NCBI RefSeq assembly: GCF_004208635.1
Contig: NZ_CP035806.1
Span: 2,046,001 to 2,110,000, forward strand
Origin: Leucobacter triazinivorans
Lineage (GTDB): Bacteria; Actinomycetota; Actinomycetes; Actinomycetales; Microbacteriaceae
DNA length: 64,000 nt
Direction: 5' to 3'
Positions 33,630 through 42,131 of the stretch are shown piece by piece. The notes beneath the pieces were generated by a model. That model worked only from the letters and a program-made list of their open reading frames with translations. It had not been told where the DNA came from and did not search any database. Both the position numbers and the translations under genes were made by a program. The stretch's first letter is position 1, and every line of letters starts with the position of its first letter.

Positions 33630-34625
33630 ATGGCGGCGGCGCTTCCCGAGGAGTTCGCTGCGCATCCGCTGCGGACCGTGCGGAAGGGGCACTTCTGGAT
33701 CGCGGGTGAGCGGGTCCCGGGCGAGCGCGGGCTCGTGCAGCGAGCCCCGCTCTATGTCGAGTGGGAGGCACCGGCCGAGATTACGCAGCCCTACCCGCTC
33801 GTGCTCGTGCACGGCGGCGGCGGCCAGGGAACGGACTGGAAGGGGACGCCCGATGGGCGCCCCGGTTGGCTCGATCGCTTCGTCGACGCGGGGTATCTGA
33901 CCTACGTCGTCGACCGGCCGGCGCACGGTCGCTCGTGGGCTCATCCCGATGTGGTGGGCGAGCTGGGTGCCCAGTTCAGCTACGACCTCGCCGTCGGGCT
34001 CTTCGACACGCCGATCCCGGGGCACGATCAGGCGCCCTGGAGCGATCGGATCGGTGATCCGCAACTCGACCAGCTCATCGCCGGTATGGGGTTCATGCCG
34101 GCGGACCTTGCCGAGTCCCAGCGTCTGGACCAGGAGCGGATCGGGCGCCTGCTCCAGCGGATCGGGCCGGCGGTGCTCGTCACGCACTCCGCCGGCGGTC
34201 CAGCGGGGTGGTTGGTCGCCGACGCTCACCCGGAGCTCGTGAAGGCAATCATGGCGATCGAGCCGATGGGTCCGCCGTTCTTCGAGTTCGGGCCCGGGAG
34301 CCGCTTGGACTGGGGCGTGACCGCGGCGCCGTTGCAGTACGCACCGGAGGTGCAGGATCCTGCTGAGCTCGAGCGGGACCCCGCGGCCTTCCGGTTGCCG
34401 GCGCTCGCGGGTATCCCCGCTGTCGTGATGGTCGGCGCATCTTCTCCGTTCGCCATCTGGGCGGGTGGGCTGGTCGATTACCTGCGTTCAGCCGGTGCGG
34501 ATGTCGAGCTGATGAATCTTGCGGATCACGGCGTCGCGGGGAACGGGCACGCGATGATGTTCGAGAAGAACTCGGACGCCGCGATCGTGCCCGTGCTCCA
34601 ATGGATTGCCGACGCTGTGTCCTGA
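33630..34625 (+). CDS. Alpha/beta-hydrolase
   Basis: A 331-residue alpha/beta hydrolase. The oxyanion HGGGG segment (61-65) follows LVLVHG, the nucleophile elbow is VTHSAGGPAGW (Ser187), and a late His is in VAGNGHAMMFE. A long insertion (about 108-175) between strand and elbow probably forms a lid. It starts a few bases after the monooxygenase stop; GTG 33621 overlapping that stop is an alternative, but GGAG fits the ATG better. Likely an ester, lactone or C-C bond hydrolase acting after ring hydroxylation. Confidence 0.82.
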   Translation: MAAALPEEFAAHPLRTVRKGHFWIAGERVPGERGLVQRAPLYVEWEAPAEITQPYPLVLVHGGGGQGTDWKGTPDGRPGWLDRFVDAGYLTYVVDRPAHGRSWAHPDVVGELGAQFSYDLAVGLFDTPIPGHDQAPWSDRIGDPQLDQLIAGMGFMPADLAESQRLDQERIGRLLQRIGPAVLVTHSAGGPAGWLVADAHPELVKAIMAIEPMGPPFFEFGPGSRLDWGVTAAPLQYAPEVQDPAELERDPAAFRLPALAGIPAVVMVGASSPFAIWAGGLVDYLRSAGADVELMNLADHGVAGNGHAMMFEKNSDAAIVPVLQWIADAVS

Positions 34626-34641
34626 CATCGATGCGCGGTGC

Positions 34642-34696
34642 GACGCGAAATGGCGGGGCCCGGTCGCCAAGACCGGGCCCCGCCATTTCGCGTCGA
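34642..34696. terminator. Perfect 24-bp stem-loop, bidirectional terminator
   Basis: The left arm (34642-34665, starting CGACGCGAAATGG) and right arm (34673-34696) are perfect complements around a seven-base loop. It stands between two convergent genes, so it ends both transcripts. An unusually long, uninterrupted stem. Confidence 0.9.
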
Positions 34697-34702
34697 TGCC
34701 GT

Positions 34703-35950
34703 CTACATCGTCAGCGGCTGGCCGAGCAGCACGCGGCCGAGCGAGCCGAGGAGCACATCGTGCTGCGCGCCGATGTGGGTGCGGTACATCGCGGCGTCGG
34801 CGGAGTACTTCCCAAGCTTCGTGCCGGCGAGTCCGGAGGCGGACGAGCCCGCCGTCGAGAACGCGATCTCGATCGCTTGCTGCGCGAGCTTCGCAGCCTG
34901 CACGATCTGCCCGCGCAGGCGCACATCCTCGGCGGTGGTGAACTCGGCCCCACCGACGGTCCAGGCGGTGTTCAGCTGCTCGAACTCCCGCAGCGCGCCG
35001 AGCATGAGCGTCTCGGACGATTCGGCGAGAGAGACGACCTGGCCGTACCAGAGCTGGTACTCGGGCGACTCGGAACGCGGGATGCGGGGCGGGAAGCTCG
35101 ATCCGCGCTCCATGAGTTTCTCGTATTCGTCCTTGCATGCCAGCGCTGCACCGATCTGGGTCTGCGTGAGGCCGGCGATGAAGAAGGCCGAAGTACGGCC
35201 GAGGTAGAGCGGGTTCCGGTGCAGGCGATACCCGGGGGTAGCGTCCTCGCCCCACTCCAGGTCCTTGAAGTTGAACGGGACGACGTTGTGCTCAGGGACG
35301 AACGCTCCTTCGATCTCGATCGAGTTGGAGCTGGAGGCGTGGAGGCCGATGGTCTTTCCCGCGCCCCAGTCGTCGAGGATGGTGAAGTCCTTCCGCGGGA
35401 GGATGAACATGTGCAGCTCTGTCGAGCCGTCCTCGTGCGTGACGGGCGCAACCGGCATGAAGTGCGTGCTGTACGTGCAGCCCGAGTTGAAGTTCCACCT
35501 CCCGCTGAGCGTGTAGCCGCCATCGACCCGCTGCACGTCGGCGCGCAGCGGGAAGGCGCGGGAGGCGGCGATGAAGGGCTCGGCGGAGCCGAATGCCTCC
35601 TCCTGCGCGCGCTCCGGGAAGTGGGAGGCGAATTGATAGGCGTGGCTCGCGCCGAGCTCCCAGGACCAGCCCACGCCGGGGTCGCCGCGCGAGATCTCGA
35701 TCGCGACGCGGAAGAAGGTCTCGAGGGAGACCTCGAGACCGCCGTAGCGCTTCGGGCGGAGCAGGTCGTACAGCCGGTGCTCGACGAAGGCCTCGTGGAT
35801 CTCCTGCGAGTAGGTGCCGAGCTCAGCATGTTCGGCTTGCAACTCGCGCAGGCGCTCGCGGAGGCTGCGGGCGCTGGCGATGAGCTCATCGGCGCTCGGA
35901 TCGACCGAGGTGGCCGTGGCCGGGGCGGTGGTTTCGAGAGTGGGGGTCAT
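34703..35950 (-). CDS. Second flavin-dependent monooxygenase of the acyl-CoA dehydrogenase fold
   Basis: A 415-residue paralogue of the protein at 32.4 kb. Shared landmarks are the N-terminal LRPKRYGGLEVSLETFFRVA segment, WNFNSGCTYSTHFMP in the flavin domain, LHASSSNSIEIEGAFVPEHN, and a C-terminal helical domain with KYSADAAMYRTHIGAQ. ATG 35950 (MTPTLETTAP) is preferred because GGAGA lies just upstream. Its divergent neighbour is a MarR regulator with a palindromic operator between them. It needs an external FMN reductase. Substrate unknown. Confidence 0.82.
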   Translation of the reverse strand: MTPTLETTAPATATSVDPSADELIASARSLRERLRELQAEHAELGTYSQEIHEAFVEHRLYDLLRPKRYGGLEVSLETFFRVAIEISRGDPGVGWSWELGASHAYQFASHFPERAQEEAFGSAEPFIAASRAFPLRADVQRVDGGYTLSGRWNFNSGCTYSTHFMPVAPVTHEDGSTELHMFILPRKDFTILDDWGAGKTIGLHASSSNSIEIEGAFVPEHNVVPFNFKDLEWGEDATPGYRLHRNPLYLGRTSAFFIAGLTQTQIGAALACKDEYEKLMERGSSFPPRIPRSESPEYQLWYGQVVSLAESSETLMLGALREFEQLNTAWTVGGAEFTTAEDVRLRGQIVQAAKLAQQAIEIAFSTAGSSASGLAGTKLGKYSADAAMYRTHIGAQHDVLLGSLGRVLLGQPLTM

Positions 35951-35997
35951 GGGGTCTCCGTTGCTTCCTCGCTGGACGGGTGGCATGCGCCATTATG

Positions 35998-36022
35998 GAT
36001 AGATATAATAACTATATCTATC
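35998..36022. promoter_or_regulatory. MarR operator in the divergent control region
   Basis: GATAGATATA and TATATCTATC form a perfect 10-base inverted repeat with a five-base spacer, in markedly AT-rich DNA between the monooxygenase and marR genes. MarR proteins bind such palindromes and repress their own and divergent genes until ligand binds. Confidence 0.75.
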
Positions 36023-36064
36023 CCGTCGGGACCGATCAAGACGACGACTGATTAGAGTGGTGGC

Positions 36065-36544
36065 ATGGACAACGAGGCGACACAGGCCGAACTCCTCGGG
36101 GAGCTCGGTGAGCGCGTGGTCGAGATCTTCAGGGTGCTGCAGCCCGAGGTGCTCGTCGATCGACCAGGGCTGATCGCCGTGACGCGATCCGAATCCGAGA
36201 TCATGCGATTCCTCATGGCGGAGCCCGGGGCTACGGTGACGCACATGGCGCGGGTGTTCGGCCAGCACAAGAGCAACACGAGCACGCGTGTCGCGGCACT
36301 CGTGGAGAAGGGGCTCGTGCGCAAATCCACCAGCGAGGGCGACGGGCGCGAAGTGCGGATCCATCCGACCGAGCTCGCGGTGAAGAACTTCGCGAGCTAC
36401 CGGGAGATCTGGGCGGAGCGACTGGCCGATGCCGTGGTCGGCCGGGAGGCCGAACTTGCGGATGCCGTCGCTCTGCTGCGCGCCCTCGCCGAGAACCTGG
36501 CGCGCGAGCGGAACGCCGAGCACCTCATTCCCGATCCGAGCTGA
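36065..36544 (+). CDS. MarR-family transcriptional regulator
   Basis: A 159-residue winged-helix protein. The DNA-binding region contains SEIMRFLMAEPGATVTHMAR, the recognition helix HKSNTSTRVAALVEKGLVRK and the wing EGDGREVRIHPTE. N- and C-terminal helices would form the dimer. It is divergent from a flavin monooxygenase gene across a perfect palindrome. It probably senses the pathway substrate or product. Its last 20 bases overlap the convergent alcohol dehydrogenase gene. Confidence 0.88.
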   Translation: MDNEATQAELLGELGERVVEIFRVLQPEVLVDRPGLIAVTRSESEIMRFLMAEPGATVTHMARVFGQHKSNTSTRVAALVEKGLVRKSTSEGDGREVRIHPTELAVKNFASYREIWAERLADAVVGREAELADAVALLRALAENLARERNAEHLIPDPS

Positions 36545-37628
36545 AATCCACGAACACCCCGCTGAGGTCGTCCAGCGTCTGGGACTGCCGCGCCGCGCGG
36601 TCGATCTCGTCCAGGCGATAGCGGTGGGTGAGAATGCGCGAGCAATCGATTCGGCCTTCGCGGAGCAGTGCGATCCACTCCGGCATGTCGCGATCCAGCG
36701 TGAGCTGACCGTTCTGGCACCCGATCACCCGTTTGCCGAGCACGGTGAGGTGCAGTTGCGGGATCGACACCTCGGTGTCCGAGTGCGCCACCCCGGTGAG
36801 GACGGCCGTGCCGGCACGCCGGGTCATCAGTACCGCATCCCGCGTCGCCGACGCAGAACCGGCGGCTTCGATCACGGCATCCGCTCCACGTCCCGCAGTG
36901 CGCGCCCGGACGGCGCCGACGGCGTCTTCCCTGGAGGGATCCACGAGAGCGTCCGCACCCAGCTCGAGCGCAAGGCGGCGGCGCTCCGGATGCGGATCGA
37001 TCCCGATCACCTCGCCGGCTCCGGCGAGGCGTGCCGCCTGCACCGCCCAGAGCCCGAGGTGCCCGAGTCCGAGCACCGCGACCGTCTGCCCAGGTGCGAC
37101 CTCCGCGATGCGGAAGATCGCACCGAAGGCCGTGGAGATGCCGCAGCCCAGCAGGCTCGCCTCGGCGTCCGGGAGATCCGGAGGCAGGGGGTGCAGTTGG
37201 ATGCGATCGACGCGCATGTGGCTCGCGTACGCGCCAACGCGGCCCGCCGCGCGCACCTCAGTGCCGTCGTGCATGGTGCCGATGACAGGGTCGCCCTGGT
37301 CCATCAGCACCGAGCACTGGTCGGGTCGTCCCTGCTGGCAGTAGAAGCACTCGCGGCACTGCGGGGTGCCCGCGACGAGCACGCGATCGCCTACCGCGAG
37401 GTCGCTCACCCCGGCGCCGAGGGCCTCGACCATGCCCACCGCGGTATGTCCTAGGATGACCGGGGGTCGCTTCCGGCGCATTGCGCGCCAACCCATCCAA
37501 TCGGTCGAGCAGAACGGGGCCGCGAGGGTCCGCACAAGCACCTGGCCGTGACCGGGACTTCCCAGATCGATCGTTGCGAGGTCGAAGGGGGCGTGGAACT
37601 CTGTCAGCACAGCGGCACGGGCGAGCAT
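36525..37628 (-). CDS. Zinc-dependent alcohol dehydrogenase, copy 1
   Basis: A 367-residue medium-chain dehydrogenase. Catalytic-zinc residues lie in PFCSTDW and ILGHTAVG. The structural-zinc cysteines are in PQCRECFYCQQGRPDQC. The NAD-binding GLGHLGLWAVQAARLAGAG loop is intact. Two other 367-residue relatives lie at 51.7 and 61.4 kb. It is the last gene after the sulfonate/taurine-type ABC transporter genes; GTG 37637 overlapping the ATPase stop is an alternative start. It likely oxidises an alcohol made in the same pathway. Confidence 0.88.
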   Translation of the reverse strand: MLARAAVLTEFHAPFDLATIDLGSPGHGQVLVRTLAAPFCSTDWMGWRAMRRKRPPVILGHTAVGMVEALGAGVSDLAVGDRVLVAGTPQCRECFYCQQGRPDQCSVLMDQGDPVIGTMHDGTEVRAAGRVGAYASHMRVDRIQLHPLPPDLPDAEASLLGCGISTAFGAIFRIAEVAPGQTVAVLGLGHLGLWAVQAARLAGAGEVIGIDPHPERRRLALELGADALVDPSREDAVGAVRARTAGRGADAVIEAAGSASATRDAVLMTRRAGTAVLTGVAHSDTEVSIPQLHLTVLGKRVIGCQNGQLTLDRDMPEWIALLREGRIDCSRILTHRYRLDEIDRAARQSQTLDDLSGVFVDFSSDRE

Positions 37629-37633
37629 GCGCG

Positions 37634-38416
37634 TCACTTCCCGTGGATGAGGCGAGCGACCTGGCTGCGCAGTTGCACGAAGCGGGGCAGCTCTCGCGTG
37701 GCAATCTGATCGCGGGGGAAGGGCAGATCGATTTCGACGTCGCTGCGGACGTGGGCCGGAGGGCGTGAGAGGACGATGACGCGGTCGGCCAGGTAGACGC
37801 TCTCGTCGATGTCGTGGGTGACGAAGAGGATCGTCATCCCGTGGTGTTCGCGGATGCGCAGGACGAGGTCCTCGAGATCCTCCCTGGTCTGCGCATCGAC
37901 CGAGGCGAAAGGCTCGTCCATCAGCAGCAGCTTCGGGCGGTATGCGAGCGCACGGGCGATCGCAACGCGCTGCTGCATGCCGCCGGAGAGCTGCCACGGG
38001 TAGCGCCGCTCGAAGCCGGCGAGGCCGACCTCGGTGAGCGCCTCGCTCACGGCGCGCTGCGTATCGGCCTTCTGCGCGCCGGCGCGCTTCAGCGGGAAGG
38101 CGACGTTCGCGGCGACGCTCAGCCAGGGCAGCAGCGAGCGGCTGTAGTCCTGGAAGACCATCGCCATGCCGTCGGGGACACCGGTGATCCGGGATCCCGA
38201 TACCCAGACGGCCCCGTCCGTCGGCTGCTGCAAGCCGGCGAGAGTGCGCAGCAGTGTCGTCTTGCCCGCGCCGGAGGGACCGACGATAGAGACGAACTCG
38301 CCCGGCATCACCGAGAAGTCGAGTCCGTCGAGAGCGTGGTGGGCGGCGTCGCCCGTGCCGTAGGTGTGGGAGACCGCGTCGACGCGTACGAGCGGTTCGG
38401 TGGTGAGGGAAGTCAT
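37634..38416 (-). CDS. ABC transporter ATP-binding protein, SsuB/TauB type
   Basis: A 260-residue ATPase of the nitrate/sulfonate/taurine (NitT/TauT) family. Walker A GPSGAGKTT, signature [15 protein letters not shown], Walker B LLLMDEPFASVDAQT and the switch His VTHDIDESV are complete. It works with two adjacent permeases and a binding lipoprotein. The gene overlaps the upstream end of the alcohol dehydrogenase frame, so all form one operon. Confidence 0.9.
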   Translation of the reverse strand: MTSLTTEPLVRVDAVSHTYGTGDAAHHALDGLDFSVMPGEFVSIVGPSGAGKTTLLRTLAGLQQPTDGAVWVSGSRITGVPDGMAMVFQDYSRSLLPWLSVAANVAFPLKRAGAQKADTQRAVSEALTEVGLAGFERRYPWQLSGGMQQRVAIARALAYRPKLLLMDEPFASVDAQTREDLEDLVLRIREHHGMTILFVTHDIDESVYLADRVIVLSRPPAHVRSDVEIDLPFPRDQIATRELPRFVQLRSQVARLIHGK

Positions 38417-38426
38417 GTCCGCTCCT

Positions 38427-39281
38427 TCAGATCTTGGCGCGGGACAGGCGGTGCCACGCGAGGGTACGGTGCTCGATGCGTTCGAGCAGCAGGTTGATGA
38501 GGAGGCCGAGGAGCGCCAGCGCGAGCATCCACGACCACATGTCGAGCATCTGGAAACGACCCTGCGCCTGGATGAGCAGGTAGCCGATGCCGTTCGTCGC
38601 GAGCATGAACTCCGAGACGATCGCCAGCAGCAGCGCTGCGGTGCTCGCGATGCGCAGCCCGGCGAAGATCTTGGGCATGGCAGCGGGGATGACGATGGTG
38701 AACAGCTGCCGAGCCGGTGAGACCTGGAAGATGCGTCCCATCTCGAGCACGGTCTTGTGGATCGTGCCGACGCCCGAGGCGGTGTTGATCAGCACGAACC
38801 AGGAGACGCCGTAGGCGATGAAGGCGACGCGCATGTCGTCGCCACCGCCGAGCAGGGTGATGAAGAGCGGAAGCGCGGCGGTCGCGGGGACCGAGCGCAG
38901 GAACTCGACGATCGGGGTCATCGCGTCGCGGGCCACGCGGTTCAGCCCCATGAGCACGCCGACGACGATGCCCCAGGCCGAGCCGAGGGCGAAGCCGAGC
39001 AGCATTCGCCCGACCGTTGCGAGGAAGTCGCCGAGCGGTCCGGCGGTGCCTCCTGTGGAGAGCAATCCCCAGAGATTCTCCGCAATTGCGAGCGGCGGGG
39101 GGAAGAACGGCGACGCCGCGCTGGTGGCTGCGACCTGCCAGAGGGCGACGAGCACGATCAGAGGGACGAGGAGGTAGCCGAGCGCGGCGGCGGCGCGGTG
39201 GGTGCGGGCTGGGAGCGTGCTGCTCCGGCGCGGCACGGCGATACCGTGGGTGAGCAGGCTGCGGGGCGTGGTCTGCGTCAT
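38427..39281 (-). CDS. ABC transporter permease, SsuC/TauC type, second copy
   Basis: A 284-residue BPD-type permease with about six helices. The EAA-like loop reads VLEMGRIFQVSPARQLFTIV and is followed by IPAAMPKIFAGLRIAS. ATG 39281 overlaps the stop of the upstream permease; GTG 39284 is also possible. It is paired with the following permease, giving a heterodimer rather than the usual SsuC homodimer. Confidence 0.87.
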   Translation of the reverse strand: MTQTTPRSLLTHGIAVPRRSSTLPARTHRAAAALGYLLVPLIVLVALWQVAATSAASPFFPPPLAIAENLWGLLSTGGTAGPLGDFLATVGRMLLGFALGSAWGIVVGVLMGLNRVARDAMTPIVEFLRSVPATAALPLFITLLGGGDDMRVAFIAYGVSWFVLINTASGVGTIHKTVLEMGRIFQVSPARQLFTIVIPAAMPKIFAGLRIASTAALLLAIVSEFMLATNGIGYLLIQAQGRFQMLDMWSWMLALALLGLLINLLLERIEHRTLAWHRLSRAKI

Positions 39282-40156
39282 CACTGCGCTCCTCTGGTCG
39301 TGGCGTCCCAGGCGAAGAATCGCCGCTCGATCCAGCCCAGGATGAGGTTGATCACAAGGCCGAGCACGCCCGCGATGAAGGTGGCTGCGAGCACGGTGAG
39401 ATAGGAGTCCGCGTCGCCGTAGGCGCGCGTCCGGGATATGAACGCCCCGAGTCCTTGCGCGCCGCCCGCGATGAGCTCGACGGTGATCACAACGATCAGG
39501 GCGATGGAGGAGGCGATGCGCACGCCAGTCGCGATGAACGGCGTGGACGCCGGGATCACGATCCGGCGAATGACACCGAAGCGGGATACACCGAAGCTGC
39601 GCGCCATCTCCTTCGCGTACGGGTCGACATCGTGGACGCCGTAGAGGGTATTGAACATGATCGGCCAGACGGCGGCGAAGACGACGATCACCAGCTTCAT
39701 CTCGAGACTCGAGCCGAGCACGAGGATGACCAGCGGCACGAGCGCGACCGGCGGGATGGGGCGGATCAACTCGACGATCGCTCGCGCTGAGCGATAGACC
39801 GGCTGAGACAGCCCGAAGGCGATTCCGAGCGGCACGGCAACGACGATGGCGATCGTCATCCCGAGGACGTACGCCGTCAGCGTCGCGAGCACGTCTGTGC
39901 GGAAGACGGCATCCCCCCAGAGGGCGAGCGCGCGCATCAGCACCTCGGAGAACGGTGGGAGGAATCCGCTGGCGATCAGTGAGGACCGGGACGCAATCTC
40001 GAGGATCAGGACCAGAACGAGCACGCCGGCCGCACCGCGCCGGAGCGCGACGCGCGAGCCGCGTCGCGCTCGCGTCGACCCTGCGGCGGCCGATCCGGCC
40101 GCCGCAGGGCGGGTCCGCGCGGAGGACTCAGCAGTCGGCCGGAGCGTCGAGGACAT
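39281..40156 (-). CDS. ABC transporter permease, SsuC/TauC type, first copy
   Basis: A 291-residue NitT/TauT permease. A Ser/Ala/Arg-rich N-terminal tail (1-38) precedes the first helix. The EAA loop is KEMARSFGVSRFGVIRRIV, followed by IPASTPFIATGVRIASS. Its start overlaps the end of the binding-protein gene by 29 bases, so translation is coupled. Confidence 0.87.
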   Translation of the reverse strand: MSSTLRPTAESSARTRPAAAGSAAAGSTRARRGSRVALRRGAAGVLVLVLILEIASRSSLIASGFLPPFSEVLMRALALWGDAVFRTDVLATLTAYVLGMTIAIVVAVPLGIAFGLSQPVYRSARAIVELIRPIPPVALVPLVILVLGSSLEMKLVIVVFAAVWPIMFNTLYGVHDVDPYAKEMARSFGVSRFGVIRRIVIPASTPFIATGVRIASSIALIVVITVELIAGGAQGLGAFISRTRAYGDADSYLTVLAATFIAGVLGLVINLILGWIERRFFAWDATTRGAQ

Positions 40157-41126
40157 GATCCGTGAAATCGAACTCGTCGGTCAGCAGACCGCTCTCGAAG
40201 TAGATGTCGGCGTTGCGCTGGATCTCGGCGAGGCGATTCGTGCGTTGGTAGTCGAGCATCACCTCGGCCGCGGCGACTTCAGCCGGGGCGCCGAGCAGCG
40301 ACATGAACTGCGTCTCGAACAGGTCGCGGTCGTCGACGAGGGCGCCCTGCGCCTCGAGCAGTGTGCACTGGATGGCCCGAACCGTGGCGGGGTTCTCGTC
40401 AGCGTACGTCTGCGAGGCGATCCAGCCGGATTCCGCCATACCGGTGTACTCGCCGGCGCCGTAATCGAAGACGGTCGTGCTCCCGAGGCCGCGGACCGCG
40501 GCGAGGGTCGGACCGACCGCGCTGGACGCGTCGATCGTTCCCTGCTCGAGTGCAGCCGCGACCTCCCCGTAGGGCAGCTCTACCCAGTCGACGGCATCGG
40601 GGTCGAGCCCTTCGGCGAGCATCGCGTGTCGCAGCTTGATGGCGTGGCTCGATGTGAGCGAGATCACGTTCACCGTGCGACCCTCGAGATCCGCGAGGGA
40701 CGCGATCCCTGAGTCGGGCAGCGCTTCGAGCGATCCGGTGTCGGGGGTGCTCGCCCATCCCTCGGCTATGACGACGATCGGCAAGCCCTGGTTGATCGCG
40801 TCGATCACTCCGAAGTAGCTGGAGTTGGCGGCCGCCGTGTCTCCGGAGATGACGGATGTTACGGCGACGCCGCTGTTGTCGACGTACACGGGCTCGACCT
40901 CCAGCCCGTATTCGGCCGCGGTCTGTTCTGAGGCGAGCTGGAGCGGAACAGTTCCGGGGCCCTGGATTCCACTGATGCGGACTGAGCTCACCTCGGGGGT
41001 GCCGTCGGATCCTTCGGGGGCCGTGGTCGTGGCCGTGGACGAACAGGCGGCCAGGGCGAGCACCGCGCCGAGCGCGAGGGAGATGCGGATCCCTCGGTGG
41101 CGGGCAGGGGGGTGCGGGATGGTCAT
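40128..41126 (-). CDS. ABC transporter substrate-binding lipoprotein, SsuA/NMT1-like
   Basis: A 332-residue lipoprotein: signal with the lipobox LAAC near residue 28, then an NMT1/THI5/SsuA-like binding domain. Typical phrases are GPGTVPLQLASEQTAAEYGL and LEGRTVNVISLTSSHAIKL. Family substrates include alkanesulfonates, taurine, nitrate and aromatic acids; the flanking catabolic genes make an aromatic or heterocyclic acid more likely than a sulfur source. An operator-like palindrome lies upstream (41184-41206) and a GntR gene is next. Confidence 0.86.
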   Translation of the reverse strand: MTIPHPPARHRGIRISLALGAVLALAACSSTATTTAPEGSDGTPEVSSVRISGIQGPGTVPLQLASEQTAAEYGLEVEPVYVDNSGVAVTSVISGDTAAANSSYFGVIDAINQGLPIVVIAEGWASTPDTGSLEALPDSGIASLADLEGRTVNVISLTSSHAIKLRHAMLAEGLDPDAVDWVELPYGEVAAALEQGTIDASSAVGPTLAAVRGLGSTTVFDYGAGEYTGMAESGWIASQTYADENPATVRAIQCTLLEAQGALVDDRDLFETQFMSLLGAPAEVAAAEVMLDYQRTNRLAEIQRNADIYFESGLLTDEFDFTDHVLDAPADC

Positions 41127-41183
41127 AGAGCGGTCACTCCTTCGTAACTGCGTATGGCGAGCATTTCGTCTGACAGTAGTACA

Positions 41184-41206
41184 TGATTACTGAGCAGTCA
41201 ATCATA
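41184..41206. promoter_or_regulatory. Candidate operator upstream of the SsuA-like gene
   Basis: Nested inverted repeats: outer ATGATT/AATCAT and inner ACTG/CAGT around AG, with a one-base bulge. AT-rich against its surroundings. The minus strand also reads TTGTATGA nearby, reminiscent of the GntR-type motif at the other promoters. Confidence 0.5.
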
Positions 41207-41259
41207 CAATCCCGCAACGCCGAGTGCGCTGCGGGACAGAGGCGGCCGTGGGGCGGGGT

Positions 41260-41973
41260 TCAGTCGGTGGAGCCGTGCGACTCGCGCAGGTGCTTCAGTG
41301 CGTTCACCGCGGCATTGCGGACGTGCTGTGCGCACAGGCGCGCGGCCTCAGCCGGCTCGCGGCGCACCGCGGCTGCGGCGACGGCGCGCAGTTCGGCGAC
41401 AGCCGCGTCAGAGCGTCCCGGCTCGCTCATCGAGGTTGCGCGAAGCAGGCGTACGCGAGCCTGCAGGCCCTCGACGATGCCCGCGAGCGTGGGGCTTCCT
41501 GCCCCTTCGACCAGCACCTCGTAGAACTGATCCTTGGAGTCGAGGACGATGCGGATGTCCTCGGTGCCGGCAGAGGAGGCGGCGAAGCGCTCCACGGACT
41601 CGACGAGGCGCGCGAGCTGCGCGTCGTCCGCTCGCTGCACGAAGCGCTCGATGAGGAGCGACTCGAGCAGCGCGCGAATCTCGTAGAGATCCTCGGCCTC
41701 CTCGAGCGACGGTGTGGAGACGATCGCGCCGCGCTGCGGGACCACCGTGACGAGGCCCTCGCTCGTGAGTTCACGCAGGGCCTCGCGCACGGTGGTGCGC
41801 GAGACCTGCAGCTGTTCGATGAGTTCGCGCTCGACGAGTCGCTGGCCCGGGCGGAACTCGAAATTGAGGATCGCGGATCGCAGCGCCTGAATGACCTGCT
41901 GGCGCAGCGGCGCGGCGATGCGATCCATCGCGGGCTTCGTCCAGGGGGATGCTGCAGGCGCGGAATCGCTCAT
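41260..41973 (-). CDS. GntR-family regulator with FCD ligand-binding domain
   Basis: A 237-residue FadR-subfamily regulator. The N-terminal winged helix has FRPGQRLVERELIEQLQVSR and TTVREALRELTSEGLV. The C-terminal all-helical FCD domain carries the expected Asp and His positions (LDSKDQFYEVLVEGAGS and LCAQHVRNAA); the middle H of the classic triad is less clear. It is divergent from an SDR gene and upstream of the ABC transporter genes on its own strand, and likely controls both sides through the GTATGAC-type sites. Confidence 0.88.
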   Translation of the reverse strand: MSDSAPAASPWTKPAMDRIAAPLRQQVIQALRSAILNFEFRPGQRLVERELIEQLQVSRTTVREALRELTSEGLVTVVPQRGAIVSTPSLEEAEDLYEIRALLESLLIERFVQRADDAQLARLVESVERFAASSAGTEDIRIVLDSKDQFYEVLVEGAGSPTLAGIVEGLQARVRLLRATSMSEPGRSDAAVAELRAVAAAAVRREPAEAARLCAQHVRNAAVNALKHLRESHGSTD

Positions 41974-42077
41974 GGCTTGCCTTCACTCTCGAGTCGTCAT
42001 GATCATAGCGCCGGAGTGGCGAAGATGTATGACGAAGACACTATCCGACATCTGGATGTCGACGTAGGCGTATAGTA

Positions 42078-42091
42078 CTGTATGACAATCG
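42078..42091. promoter_or_regulatory. GntR/FCD-type operator, copy 1
   Basis: CTGTATGACAATC fits the FCD-regulator core TNGTNNNACNA with one mismatch. It lies between the divergent gntR and SDR genes. The 11-mer TACTGTATGAC (42076-42086) is repeated in inverted orientation at 56335-56345. Confidence 0.5.
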
Positions 42092-42131
42092 GTCAATCGG
42101 CCGACGAGAGGGCCGGAAGGGGCAACGGGAT

